This document shows positions 11,431 to 23,178 of a stretch of DNA of 64,000 bases, in pieces. Position 1 is the first letter of the stretch, and every line of letters starts with the position of its first letter. Both the position numbers and the translations under genes were made by a program. The notes under the pieces are model-generated. The model was not told the DNA's origin and did not search any database. It saw only the letters and a program-made list of their open reading frames with translations. Source of the stretch: Heterobilharzia americana (Eukaryota > Platyhelminthes > Trematoda > Strigeidida > Schistosomatidae); NCBI GenBank assembly GCA_944470555.2, contig OX104131.1:21630515-21694514 (forward strand), read 5' to 3'.

Positions 11431-12233
11431 TGACAACATTATTGTATATTATCTCAATCTTTGCATAAAAATCGGTTTATTAATTATTACGAATTATAGA
11501 GCATTGTGGAAATGAAATTTAATTGTATATACAGATAATTTAGACCACCTAATAGATACGGACAATAAGCACTGAACTTTGTGTTCTTTTGCATGAAGAT
11601 GCGCTACTCTTCATGTGAGTGAAGCGAGCATACGAGACGCAGGAAGTATACGCCACACTAATCACGTGCGAAGTTAGCATAGAGACTGAATCGGCAGAAT
11701 CAAAGTGCTTTAGACAATTTCTACTAGATAAAGTCACAACAAGATTATGCGATTCAATGGTTTGAGACGACAGAAGACACGGTTCAGAATCGAAACCAGT
11801 GGCGACTATGCAGTAGTTTTCTTGTCTCTTTTATTAGTTAAAAGTAAAACGACAGTAGCGAATAGTTCTTTGAATGCATCATTAAGATCAGTTTTTCAAT
11901 AACTTATTTCTGTTCTTATTTCCACTCTTTTTTTCTTTTTTCGATATTACATTTTTGTCTTTTTAGTGTTGCTACATTATTTTCCATGATGCATTTCTTG
12001 ATACCCACGCTGTACCGTTTTTTTTTGAAAAAAAAATTAATGTAGTGCATATATGCCATGGGTGAGCAAGGAATTTTCCAAACATTCAACTTTGTAATTA
12101 AAGTGAATGATCACTGCAAAACCTGCTGATCAATACTTCTCAATAATTAAGAACGAAAGATATACCACCAGTATTGAGTAACAGTGAATTTTAAAAAAAA
12201 GCGATAAAAGATGCATCACTTTCATCTACTTAC
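11431..12233. other. intron, no recognised content
   Basis: AT-rich sequence with T-runs near 11.93-12.03 kb. I see no domain or repeat family. Confidence 0.4.
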
Positions 12234-12477
12234 AACTTCATCGGCTTCAGCTAAACAACAAGCCAAGCCAAGTGGTGATGTAATAATCGACTGTACTGAA
12301 GTTTTCCAATTAGTCAGATGAGGTGCAGAAAATGAGGATGCTGACAATGCTGGTGATGATGGCAATGAGGATGAACAGTCCTCTTGAATGTAACAATAGC
12401 CATGTATACATGATGTACAGTATGTATTAACCTCCTGACGAAGATAATCTACCACAACTGACACCAATTTACAGTTT
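12234..12477 (-). CDS. ankyrin exon of probable LRRK1-like kinase
   Basis: The acceptor is GTTTTTTTTAG before 12477 and the donor is GTT|GTAAGT after 12234. The 244 bases enter in phase 2 and leave in phase 0. Joined to the previous exon it reads NALQLSVMTG then NCKLVSVVVDYLRQEVNTY, a typical ankyrin helix pair. A Cys-rich patch (CTSCIHGYCYIQEDC) and a Ser-rich loop follow. The end, SPLGLACCLAEADEV, runs into KAVEIASILLKAG of the next exon and so completes another ankyrin repeat across the intron. Confidence 0.8.
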
Positions 12478-13349
12478 CTAAAAAAAACATAGAAAGGAAC
12501 AGATAAGGAATATACATACGATTACAAAGGTTACACTTGATTTTTTTTAATTACACAACCCTAAGTGAAGTTATTCATCTGAGAGAGTTGTTGTCGAATA
12601 GTTTTAAGTCACTCGTCTAACATGTTTTGTGCTTTTTAAAACCCTTCAGCCTTTATCACTACGACGTATGACACTTTGACCCGATGAGACCGTCCTGAAC
12701 GTCTATTATTCTAATTGTCTATCCAGCTGATAAATAAAACTAACATTTCAGTTGAAAATGAACAGTGCCACAGAGCATAAATTACAATTCACATACTTTT
12801 AGCCACAAAACTAGGAATATACCTCACAATTGATGTTTTTCTTTCATTAAAATCAATGTTTTATGAAGTGCGACCACCACAAGAAAATAAAATTCAGGGA
12901 ATGTGATCAATAGTTCGACTACTGTATATGTAACAAAGCGTTGTAGAACCTTAGGCAGAAGTGAATTTGTAAAGGTCGCCATACTTAAAAAACAGGGAAA
13001 AAAGACTAACAGAAACGATAAAGTAGAAGAAGAGAGAAAGGTAAGTAAGGGTTAATGAAAGTTTCAAAATTTAGATGACAAAGACTGAGTAAATCCGCAC
13101 CACGGTGATCGATTTAAAGTCATGTCAAAAATTCTACAGCTGCTAATTACAAACACTTGGACGACCTCACCTAGGTAGCCTACACCTTCGCACAATGATT
13201 AGACCAGTAGTCAGAGATCCTGGATTGTTACTTTGTTATCTTGGTCTAACCACCTTAACCCCTATCCCAACTTATTCCCACCCTGAATAACATGATATCT
13301 CCACCTGGTTGAGCCATAATTATTGAGATAAGCAATCGACTTTTGACTA
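12478..13349. other. intron, no recognised content
   Basis: AT-rich sequence with no domain, splice-supported frame or repeat that I recognise. Confidence 0.4.
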
Positions 13350-13470
13350 TTGCGTCATAAGTTCAAGTCTCACTCCACCTACTGAGATCTGGGCTGTCAA
13401 GTAATACCATCAGCCCAACTTACATTCGGTGTAGATCATTAACAGAAGCATAAAAACTCACACGGTCATT
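13350..13470 (+). repeat. SINE-like repeat, family C, copy 1
   Basis: It shares the order GTTCAAGTCTCACTCCACC, CTGAGATCTGGGCTGTCAAG, then CAGCCC with 14505-14640. GTTCAAGTCTC resembles a polymerase III B box. These are probably two old copies of a tRNA-derived repeat. Confidence 0.45.
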
Positions 13471-13499
13471 TAGCTACATTCAATTCAGTCCATTCAATT

Positions 13500-13660
13500 C
13501 CAAGGGTGACATGGAGGAGGTCGTGCGAGCAGGAAATGAGAGCTTCTGGGCTGTCGTGGGACCAGGTTCAAAAGATCTCAGAGAACAGAGGTCACTGGAG
13601 GCGTGCTACTGAAGCCCTATGTTCCACTAGGAACCCAAGGGACTAATAATAATAATAATA
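13500..13660 (+). mobile_element. RTE-like 3' terminus, family 2
   Basis: The sequence AGGGTGACATGGAGGAGG to CCCTATGTTCCACTAGGAA matches 11250-11395 closely. It ends in an (ATA)n tail at about 13643-13661. Only the last 150 bp of the element is present, as expected for extreme 5' truncation on target-primed insertion. Confidence 0.75.
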
Positions 13661-14504
13661 AATTCCAAAGTGACTGGATTGATACAAAACAGGCCAGATA
13701 AAATGAATACTTCCTAGTGTTTGATAGCCTAAAGTATGCATCAAGCCAGCAGAGAGAAACATCGTCTCTTCATAAGTTGTAATAAACACTGACTCCAAAT
13801 GATATGATATAGCTTTTGAAAATCACGATAAAGTACATGAAGACCGAGAAGATACAATATATAACATGAAAGAAAAAGCAATAAAGAAGGAAGTGGTCAA
13901 AGTGGTAGAAATTAGTAAAAATAGAGGTAAGAAGAACGAGGAAATACTGTGACGATAAAGATGAAGATAAAGTGTGTTGACATCTCCGTCAATGAGATTG
14001 ATTCTGAATCATGTCACATACAGTCTCGTTTCTGTTATCGCTTGGACTACAACTGGGAAGTTTACATTCCCCTACGCGGCTCAGATCAGCAGTCAAAGAC
14101 TTCCGTAACTAATGTTATATTTTAGTATGGTCACCTCTAGTCTTCTTCCAGCCATTTTCCATCCACGGTGGGGTCGTGAGTGGTTGCTGCATAGGAGTCC
14201 TAAATTAGAATAAAACAGACATATACATATAGTGCTTCGAAGTTTTTAATGGCTCTTCAACTGATATCAGTCTGTGATGAATACTACATTACCGTGACTA
14301 ACTGGTAAGCAAAAAAGTAAACTCGACGTACACTAAATTATAATACTTTCTAATCGTGATATGAAAAGACAAAACCCTTTCACATTATCTTAAGCCTTCA
14401 AAAAATAAATAATAGAGCCTGAATTCGTTTTTTCACTGCTTGTGAGAAATAACTGGAGGTAATTAGGAAGGACCATACGTAGTTTCGGTGATTTTGATAA
14501 CTGA
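13661..14504. other. intron, no recognised content
   Basis: AT-rich sequence. The piece CTTCAACTGATATCAGTC near 14255 recalls the 3' part of SINE family B but is too short to call. Confidence 0.35.
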
Positions 14505-14640
14505 AAGGCAGTTATGGGCTTGAACTCTGCCCCACCCTTACTGAGGTCTGGACAGTCAGGTATTATAACAAGCCCTCAAACAATCAGTGTGGCTCACTAC
14601 CTACTGCACGAATGTGTATGAGGTGGCTGAGTGCGTTTTC
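14505..14640 (+). repeat. SINE-like repeat, family C, copy 2
   Basis: GGGCTTGAACTCTGCCCC, CTGAGGTCTGGACAGTCAGG, then AACAAGCCC parallel the copy at 13350-13470. Confidence 0.45.
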
Positions 14641-15021
14641 GTTTCGAGAAAAAAGCATAGGTATCTATCTCCAAATCATTATAGGGATTAGAACATCACA
14701 TATCGATAAAGTTTACAGACGGACACGTTAATCCTGGATTCATTCTGACTGCAGTTGGTTCCCACAATCTTGACGATCATCCTCTTAAAATACTTACCAG
14801 TATACATGAAACAACACAGTAGAGTGTTAACTGGTCTCATAAACTTCCTATGACCCTTGGTCAGTCAACTTCAACGTAACCATAAGACTAGTCAATATGG
14901 CTGCAGCCAAATTGACACATGAAATGAATCGACAAAATTTCGAGGTTAGTGGGTGATCATTATTATAGTAATAGTATTGTTAATACACAACTAAAGTAAG
15001 TATAAAAAATGAGTAACTTAC

Positions 15022-15486
15022 CCAGTCATAACAGAAAGTTGTAGAGCATTAAAATATCCACATATCGCATAACCTTCTAAGCTTTGATGACATCGGGGGT
15101 TAATAATTATCATAGGTCGACTGTAGATGACTGATGCGGAATGGTTACCATTATTGTCATCATTATCACCGTCAACTGAAGTTCCAAAATACCAACACCC
15201 TGAAATTTTTCGATATATATCAATTGGACAGACATCTGAATAGATTGTATTTGTACAACTATCAGGTAAACTATGCTGGTCATCAAATGAAGTAGGCTTC
15301 TTTATAACTAGATTAGCATTTTCATCGATATTTTCATGATCAGTACTGACTCTATTAGACCTTAAACAAACGGTTATTTTCATAGCTTTCACTGTAAACG
15401 TTAACAATTCACGTACAATTCTAACATGACCGTGAATTATGGCCAACAAAAAAGCGGTCATGTTATTGCAGTCAAATTGATCAATA
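15022..15486 (-). CDS. ankyrin exon of probable LRRK1-like kinase
   Basis: The acceptor is CATATTCCAG before 15486 and the donor is GG|GTAAGT after 15022. The 465 bases are entered needing one base and leave in phase 2. The first residues, IDQFDCNNMTAFLLAIIHGH, followed by VRIVRELLTF, form a clear ankyrin repeat. A long insertion with Asp/Asn-rich segments (DGDNDDNNGNHS) follows. The exon then ends in GYFNALQLSVMTG, the start of the repeat completed in the next exon at 12234-12477. Insertions inside ankyrin loops recur in this gene and make it longer than usual for the family. Confidence 0.85.
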
Positions 15487-16279
15487 CTGGAATATGAATA
15501 AAGTAAGGCAAATAATTAAATACTGGATATAGTTTAAAGATGCAAAGAAGAATCAAAACCACCCGAGACATATTCAACGCAAAAAGCAGACAAATATCTT
15601 ATCCGTGTCAAGTTAATCTGTGTTTATGAATCCACATGTACTTTCCATAGCAAATATTTCGAAAGGCAAAATGATGAGTTTTCATTCATCTGTCTAAGTT
15701 CTGAAGACCCTAACCTTGAAAGGGTTGTAATCATTCACAAGTTCAATTTTGCATCTTTTTATTGATTCAGGATACATATTGTAGACATACACAGTCCTAA
15801 AATCCACGTATATACATCATCAATTTAGCAACAGAATTTTAAACTGTAGTCATGATATATCTGTATGATCTTTCCTATCTCTATTTTCAAAATTATCTTT
15901 CTTTGTTTTGCTCGTTTGTCTCAAATGTCTCATGTAAATTAATACTTATTTTTTAGTTGCTGCGAGGAAAATCTGTTCTCATCATGATCTTTATTACCTT
16001 AAATATTCCTGTTGTAATAATTATAGACAAAAATGTGACAGAAGTCACAATTAAGCATAGAAATTATTCAACATAGACACTAGGTACCATTAAGGTTAAA
16101 AAAATTCAAGTTTGAGTAGATGAATTTGAGAACAACAATAACAAAATTATGCAAGAGTTTATATAATTTCAGTTGTCAGTTATCATGTATGTATTTGTAG
16201 ATTGGTTATGATGTGTAAGGGTAGAGAGGAACAAATTATTGTGGCAAAGGTTGAAATGCTAGTAAGTTATGAAACCAAG

Positions 16280-16327
<48 letters not shown>

Positions 16328-16734
16328 TAAAATTAAGAAAAAGTATAACGATGATGATGATCGTACTAATACAAACAAAGATAATACTTTACATCTACCC
16401 AGTTTGACTGGGGAAGGTGAAAGCCACAGAAGAGAAAGCGACAGAACTAACACAAACTGGAAATTTTTAACTGCTCATTTCCCTGTTGTGTTTAGTAACC
16501 GGAGGTGAACAAAACTAGACAGTCATTCTGGCACTGTAAGTGGGATAACAAAGGTTTAAACTTTGTCAATCTTAATGCTGAATATCCCCAAGATAGGTAG
16601 CTATAGAGGTTTTGATGAACTTCATTGTTCCTTTACCCAAACATTATAGAGATGGATCAATTCGGTCCAATCAACGACGGTACAATACAAGTAATTATAC
16701 TAAAACAATACTCGTCACACAAGAAGTAGCTTTC
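15487..16734. other. intron with TA microsatellite, otherwise no recognised content
   Basis: AT-rich intron. The only structured feature is the TA repeat at 16282-16323. Both readings through that repeat (Tyr-Ile runs) are artefacts. Confidence 0.4.
16282..16323. repeat. (TA)n microsatellite
   Basis: About 21 uninterrupted TA units. Such tracts are length-variable and can form cruciforms. Confidence 0.95.
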
Positions 16735-16890
16735 ATGGCTCGATGGTGTAGTGGATAATCACTCTTGAGTCTGAATCCCGGTAAGGACAACACTCACTGA
16801 AAGCAGGCACATCCAGCTGATGACTTCCAAATAGGACGAAATGCGCATCCTGGATTCCACAGCTAGCTACTATCCATCATTACTATAATT
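16735..16890 (+). mobile_element. Sm-alpha-type SINE, best-preserved copy
   Basis: A tRNA-like start (GGCTCGATGGTGTAGTGGAT, then GAGTCTGAATCCCGG) carries recognisable polymerase III A and B boxes. It is followed by CAGGCACATCCAG, a hammerhead core with all conserved bases, and CTGGATTCCACAGCTAGCTAC. It ends in an AT-rich tail. The order is that of Sm-alpha retroposons, whose transcripts self-cleave. Confidence 0.75.
16811..16855 (+). ncRNA. hammerhead ribozyme, core intact
   Basis: Helix I pairs ATCCAG (16811-16816) with CTGGAT (16850-16855). CTGATGA is 16817-16823 and GAAA is 16838-16841. Helix II is weak: C/C mismatch at its base, then U-A, U-G and C-G around CAAATA. Helix III is the self-complementary ATGC/GCAT (16841-16848) and leads to the cleavage triplet ATC, cut after 16849. 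All core bases are canonical, so cleavage is possible, perhaps slow because of helix II. Confidence 0.7.
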
Positions 16891-18749
16891 ATGGAAAGTG
16901 TTTGACAAAACAACGACAGGATTACCGAGTCATTCTACCGATGTAGTTATTATTACTGAGGTACGACATGACTCCATCAACTGAATTGCAATCATACAAA
17001 GAGGAGTAAATTTCACACATAGAGTTACTGAAAAGTAAGTTTCGTCCAATAGTTTTATGAGATCCACAGTCAACAGTTCCTTAACTGCATCTTCTCTGAA
17101 TGAAAAAATATCAATAAGATCGTATCTTCGATAGTGTCTGCCTTAGTTGTATCAACCCGTGACAAAAACTTTTTCAAATTAACCGTTCCGCTATAAAGAA
17201 TTTTATATAGTTCTAATTTCCCAACTCAATGTGTCATCTGTGCAAATATTCCTAGTTCGAAACACCAGAATAAGGGATACACGGTCGGAAATTCATATAC
17301 CAACTGATTCATGACTTCTTACAGATAATACTGCGCCAAAAGCTTCCATCTGATCTTACTGATGACAAAGCATCAAGACTTGACAGATATCAACTTTTCT
17401 CAGTTTCATACAGGAACAATGTTGAATGTTGGTATCGTTATTGTGTAGAATGAATGTAGCATCTAAGTATCTGCAATAGCATAAGCTATCACATCAGAAA
17501 GGTCTGTTGGATAGTGTTAAATAATAATGTAAATCTTCACGCTATGGTAGAGGTACCAGGGCAAAGTCGTCTAGCCCGCTGGATGAGAGAATGATAACAA
17601 TAAGATGTCTCCTGCAAAGGGCCAGTAATGTCATGCTGATGTTGCCTTCCCCATAGGAACGGAAGGTGATGAAAGACCGACCCTAAAAACGGCACTCTGC
17701 ACTACCACATAGTATACTGATGCCAGCGACCCAAGTTCACTCCGATTCCCAAGAGTTTTGTCCGACTACAATGAGAATTCGTGTACCTCTAACACTATTT
17801 GATTCTGTTTAATATATCGAAACTATCCTATTTTGAAATGATGAATTTATGAATAAAAAGCAAGAATACGATAGCAAACGACATGATTGAGACTAGAAAT
17901 AACCTAAAAAACATCGACCACAAGTCAAACCTCCATTAAAGTTTGGAAGGAAGTGACACAGTAAGAAAACAAAAAGGAAAGAGAAGGCACTAAACACATT
18001 CCCACCTTCCTAATGACATATCGGGCTTCATGTTGCTTTCTTTTAGAGGTTATTCTGAAGAGTAAATCTGGTAATGCTGTGTAAAATTTTTGAACAGTTC
18101 TGTAGTAACTAGTGTTAACTATGATGTAATAACACTAATATCTTTTTTGAATTTTTATAAAACAGTGTGATTTGAAACTACTGATTTATATCGCTTACCT
18201 ATCAGCTCGCTTACCTCAGAATTTATCGTAGATCGAAGTACACTATCCAACTCTTGAGTCTACAAAGTTATGACTTAATCATATTTTCGCAAATAAAGAT
18301 GATCTAATTAAATTTTTGTTTGGTATTTGATTTTCTTCATATTCAGGTTCCAAGTCCATATATCATAGTCAGTAAATAACGTATCAGTACTTTCTACAAA
18401 CCTCTTTTACATACAATAGATGCAATGCGAGTAGTGAAGTTGTTGCTTATTGTCTTAAAAAGATGACTTTCAATCAACAGGTCATGGATCCAAGCACCGT
18501 TTCACCTGCCGAAGTTCGGCAGCTAGGCACTATCATCAGGGCTGACACAATACATGTGGTTTATTGTCTACCGTACGGACGTGCACAAGGTTGATGAGTG
18601 CATTTCATTTTCTCAAATTAATATATACAAACAAATTTTTTTTTAACAAACAAAGCAAAGAAGTTTGTACTTAAAAGGATTACATTGAAGTCATGTAAAA
18701 AGTCATATACGTTGAGGTAAAAGTCGATTAAGTGTCTGTATTGACTCAC
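16891..18749. other. intron, no firm content
   Basis: About 1.9 kb without coding support. A less AT-rich patch at 17560-17730 (GTACCAGGGCAAAGTCGTC onward) looks like an old repeat, but I have no second copy in the window to prove it. Confidence 0.35.
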
Positions 18750-18994
18750 CAATAATAGTATTTGTACAAAGCTGGTGATCCGTGTATCCTGCAAGAAAAT
18801 AATGCACAACAATTTTCACCAACTAGGAAGTGAGAGTTTCCATTATGATGACTCTCGATATCAAGTACGCGTTTATCCATACTTATCAATAAAGGTTTTA
18901 AACACTCCACACGATCAAAAGCAGAGGCAATATGAATAGGTAAAGTTCCCATTCCTGTACCAGGAAGAACAACACTCAGTGAACCTGGATCCCA
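18750..18994 (-). CDS. ankyrin exon of probable LRRK1-like kinase
   Basis: The acceptor is AAAAAATTAG before 18994 and the donor is TTG|GTGAGT after 18750. The 245 bases run from phase 0 to phase 2. The reading WDPGSLSVVLPGTGMGTLPI continues as HIASAFDRVECLKPLLISMD, giving the TxLHxAxxxxxxxxLxxLL pattern of an ankyrin repeat. The carboxy-terminal part (CCALFSCRIHGSPALYKYYYW) is Cys- and Tyr-rich and is followed immediately by the donor. The phase fits both neighbouring exons. Confidence 0.8.
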
Positions 18995-19654
18995 CTAATT
19001 TTTTGAAGTTTGAAAAGACAAAAATATATAAAGAGAAATTAAAGGAATGAGGACACTACGGTTCGTGTTTACACAGGATGGAACAGTCCATTCTATTCGA
19101 TGAACAAAGATTCAGTAACCAATCTCTCTCTCCCCATCTCATTACCCCACCCTATTGGGTGGGATAAAGTCACTGTACTTAGGTGGAGAGATTGATTACT
19201 GAATCTTTGTTCATCGAATCAACACTCAACACATGTAATAAAAATGACGCACACCTATACCAGAGATATGGAAAATTTTGCCACCAATAAAAACAACTTA
19301 TATGAAGTGACGTAACTATAAAAATCAAATGTCAAAAGTAGCGTGATTACATTGATATGATTATGAGCAATAATTTATGGTCGAAACGTCATCAAATAGA
19401 TAATACTAGATCACTGTATGTTATAAATCAAATAAACAAATCTAATATGGAATTAATTTCTACCACAGTGCCCAAGTTTTACACCTACACTAAGGTCACA
19501 GGGTTGTTATATACAAATCTTTCAAACCGATTTCCAAAAGGTATTGGAGCCAAGTACTTAGCTTGGTTGAAACTCCAGCTATCAGGAATTTTAGACCTTT
19601 TTCTTGTACTCAATTTTCAGGTTTGTGGGGATTTGTTTATTGAATTCACGTTGG
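18995..19654. other. intron with a foldback structure
   Basis: Apart from the inverted repeat at 19095-19219 I see no coding signal here. Confidence 0.4.
19095..19219. repeat. foldback inverted repeat with nested hairpin
   Basis: Arms 19095-19128 and 19186-19219 (34 bp each) are reverse complements with one mismatch; the left arm starts ATTCGATGAACAAAGATTC. The spacer contains a second perfect hairpin, CCCACCC-TATT-GGGTGGG at 19146-19163. It may be a small foldback element or a structured RNA. Confidence 0.85.
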
Positions 19655-19870
19655 CACTCATCATGAACTGACGTCAGTTGTAGAAACATTGGAAACACTG
19701 GACAAGTGTTTCGTCCTAGTATGGGACTCCTCAGCAGTGCGCACCCATGACCCCATAAGACACCGAACCCAAGACCTTTGGGTTCTGAGGTCATCCATTG
19801 GATCGGAATCCAATGGTCCATATTTCCTACTTTTGTCAGTTCAGGATATAGCGCAACCTCCATTCAATGC
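19655..19870 (-). repeat. SINE-like repeat, family B, copy 2
   Basis: Its reverse complement matches 32490-32690: GTCCCATACTAGGACGAAAC, then TTGTCCAGTG and GTTTCT, then ACAACTGACGTCAGTTCATG at the end. The part toward 19870 contains the presumed tRNA-like head (GATCCAATGGATGACCTCAG on the reverse strand). Confidence 0.6.
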
Positions 19871-20750
19871 CGCTGCTGAGTTACTGTCACATTAAACCTC
19901 GGCTTCAATATCAAGGACGGTTTGTACATAATCTTTCTCTTCCCACCTATAATTTGACCTGTAAACTAACAATTTAACCCTTTATATTATATCGAATATT
20001 GTTTAAATTCATTTGTTATATTTCATATAGATATGCCTACCAAGTGTATGACTTTATTGTTCGAAATGTATTGCACTCACACATCACACTTTTCACTTAC
20101 CCTGCTTCTTCTTATTATTTTGTTGAATGCTTTTTAAAAACAGAAAGGGAATAGCCAACTTCTATGTTGGAACACAGGAAGTGTGAAAGTATGATCAAAC
20201 AGGAGAGATCAATTACAGAATCTTGTCAAGTAAATGACAAAAATATTTTCAAGTTTTATCAGGGAATATATAATTACAGCATCGCATAGCGAAAACAGGA
20301 TAAATATCATAATACGTGAAAAAAAATCAGAATGGATTCAATAAACAAGTTCCGATTACGGTTCATGATCCTAAGGTCCAATAATTACATAATTTGTACA
20401 TTTTTGTTTAACTATATTGGATAGTTACAAAAATTATTTAATTAAACCGAATAACAAAGATCAAGTTGAACGAATCAAATTAAGAAATACGGCTAGTATC
20501 GGGTGCTTTTGTGTTTTAATTTTAAGGATATGGTAGAAGGTAAAAATTTACTAGAGAAAACCATAAAAACAGCTCAAACCTAATTAGTTCTCTTAGGTTT
20601 ACTGTTCCCGAACGCAGAATCTTATAAATAGTACTGCTTAAAGAAAGAGTATATTACAATGTATTGGTAACCTAATCAAGATGAGTAGAGTACACAAATG
20701 AAAAAATTGAGTCATCGAAATCATTCAAAAATAAATTGTCCTAATTTTAC
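19871..20750. other. intron, no recognised content
   Basis: AT-rich sequence. No domain, repeat family or supported exon was seen. Confidence 0.4.
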
Positions 20751-21081
20751 CTGAATTATTAATTCAATAGCTTCTTTACGACCCAAACGTATAGCAGCAT
20801 GAATAGCACTCTCTTCATTTGAACACACTGATTCAATCCATAATTTTTGCTTTCGTATAGAGCTGGATTCTTCAACTAAAACTTTTAACATACCAACAGA
20901 AGATGAATAGTCGAAACTGCTGTAATCACTACTACCTTCTTGGTTACCATCTAATTCTAGAGTTTTCGACTGTGATAACGATGAGCAGAGAGTAGAAGAT
21001 ACGGAGGAAGTGACTGGGATTACTTGAAAACCAATTTGTAATAACTTCACAAGACATTGCATAGAATTATTTTGCACACAA
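20751..21081 (-). CDS. ankyrin exon of probable LRRK1-like kinase
   Basis: The acceptor is TTCGATTTCAG before 21081 and the donor is CAG|GTAAAA after 20751. The 331 bases complete a codon begun in the previous exon and then give 110 codons, ending in phase 0. The first helix, CVQNNSMQCLVKLLQIGFQV, and the last, ESAIHAAIRLGRKEAIELII, are good ankyrin repeats. They are separated by a Ser-rich insertion. Reading on past the donor adds only a few residues before a stop, which supports the splice site. Confidence 0.85.
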
Positions 21082-21186
21082 CTGAAATCGAATAGAACAA
21101 TGTTATTTAAAATGTATGACAGAGGGAATGTACGCAAGCTATTTGCCTTATAATCATTAAAACTAATTAGTTTGTCCTATGCATTC

Positions 21187-21187
<1 letters not shown>

Positions 21188-21235
<48 letters not shown>
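21188..21235. repeat. (TA)n microsatellite
   Basis: 24 uninterrupted TA units between GCATTCG and CGGGTC. Confidence 0.95.
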
Positions 21236-21236
<1 letters not shown>

Positions 21237-21353
21237 GGGTCACCTGATGGCAACCTTTAGCCAGTGGGGAGCACCTACAACTTGACAGCTGTGTTGGTTT
21301 TTATCTCGGGATCAATTCGTGTGTATGCTCTAGTCCTACAATAGCTCGACGGT

Positions 21354-21426
21354 GACATGAATAGCCTAGTGGTAAAATCTTTGACTTCAGCTCCGAATGA
21401 CCCAGGTTCGAGTCCTTCCGGGAAAA
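21354..21426 (+). repeat. tRNA-like segment, probable SINE head
   Basis: TAGCCTAGTGGTAAAAT resembles a polymerase III A box and GGTTCGAGTCC is a perfect B box at near-normal spacing. The acceptor stem does not close convincingly, so this is a tRNA-derived repeat or pseudogene rather than a working tRNA. Confidence 0.5.
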
Positions 21427-22401
21427 TAAGTTTTCCAAAGATTATAAATATGCCTTGCTTGTGAATGCTAGCAAAAACTGGGTTTAAGACTTATGCTTGA
21501 TTGATTGTGAACATGCGACAGTAGTATGTGTATATAGACTACGAAAACTGGAAGCCTATCTATTTACTGGTTTTAGTGTAAATTAAGCTTTACTGAGTCA
21601 TAAAATCACTTATTCAGGACACGCTATGTGCATTATATGCATTCCATACTAATTATAGGTTATATGTTTTCAAAGTGCACAGTATTTCTGCACTACAATG
21701 ATAACAGAAATATGCTTCAAAACACAAATAATGTGATCATTTTGACTGGCATTATTTGTTAATCAATGTAGTTTCAAAACGTCAAACAGAAAGCAAAGAA
21801 AGTCAAATATCTAACTACTTGTATGCAGTTAGCGTATTTTATATCCAGTAAGGCAAACAGTAAACAAAAGCAGTTTTTACTGACTACCTAAGAGGCAAGT
21901 AATTGTAAAAGATTGATCGGAACAAACACTTGAATAGACGGTATAGCACGTTAAGTCTGCCCACCATGTGACCAGTCGGGTTATTTACATAAGCTTCCGC
22001 ATACTAGTTGCATATAAAATCACGGCATTCATGCAAACAGTTCTCTCGGATTCTTTTGATCATGTCAGTATGGTATTTCTAAGTACCATCTACAACAACA
22101 TGTTAACCCAGAGAATTGGAAACAAGATAGAATAAGTCGAATGCTGATGCTTTCAGTCACATTTGATTATAGTACCCGAAAAAGCAAACAGGCGATTCAT
22201 CCAGATTTAAAGTTGATAGATCCTAAAAGGATGCGACAGTTTCAATTCAGAACAAAGTAAACAAGCACTTCAGGGAACTCCTGAAGAAGCCTTCGATTGG
22301 TGGTGCAACTTGTAACGAACTTAAACCAAGAGGTTCACGACTACCTTTCATGTACGACCTTCCGAAAATACGTATGTCTAGTGTTCCTTTGACACCACAT
22401 T

Positions 22402-22623
22402 TTGTCCATGATAAGTTCATCTTGTCACAAATCCGCTCTTTGGTTAGCAAAGAAATTGGAACCTATAAGAAAAAGGCTCGCAAATCACAGCTTGAAGGAT
22501 ACATTCCAATTCTCTGAAAAACTAGATAGATTAGATATTTCAGATAAATTCGTGGCATCATTTGATGTTTCCTCATTATTTACGAACATACCAGCGGATA
22601 AAACGATAGACATAATCTGTTAG
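22402..22623 (+). pseudogene. Penelope-like RT fragment, motif A region
   Basis: This open stretch covers CHKSALWLAKKLEPIRKRLA to FVASFDVSSLFTNIPADKT. The Asp of motif A is intact. It is interrupted by a stop at its end, and motifs B and C follow in the same general direction after short gaps. Confidence 0.75.
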
Positions 22624-23178
22624 CAGTCTGAACTACTTCCACTGTCAAAAACAGAACTCAAACAATTACTGCTTTTCTGTGCAAAAGGTGTTCAGTTTCA
22701 GTTTAATAATCAACTATGCTGGAAAACTGATGGAGTGGCTATGGGTTCACCGATAGGACCTATCCTAGCTGATATATTCATGGCTCATCTCAAGCGAACA
22801 TGACGTATTACCACAGGCATGTCGATGATACTTTCATTGTTTGAGATAATATGAGTCATGCGTCAAAGTTGTTCGGCACGGTTTAGTCAGGACGCTATTC
22901 ACTAGAATAAAAACGCTGTGCTCAAAAGATAAACAAGAAGAGCTCAGTATAATTGAGAAAGCTCTTATACAGAATGCATAACCGAAGAATTTCATCATGA
23001 AGCATGGAAAAGAATTTATTGAGAGACCAAAACATCCAACCATTGAGAAGCCCGTTTTTTTCGTCTAGCATTCAAAGATGATGAGACATCCGAAAGAATA
23101 GGCAGAAGAATAGAAGCTCCACTGAGAAGGAGCTTCCCTGCCGCTAGACTGATATAAGTTTACAATACAGTATGCTCA

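Larger units (their letters stand above)
21082..22059. other. intron with microsatellite and a tRNA-like segment
   Basis: Contains the TA tract at 21188-21235 and a tRNA-like head at 21354-21426. The rest is AT-rich without recognisable content. Confidence 0.4.

Noticed and set aside
16259..16508. Open readings on both strands through the TA tract, with Tyr-Ile runs
   Set aside because: They are translations of a microsatellite, with no splice support or domain.
21354..21426. Functional tRNA gene
   Set aside because: The promoter boxes are kept, but the cloverleaf does not close.
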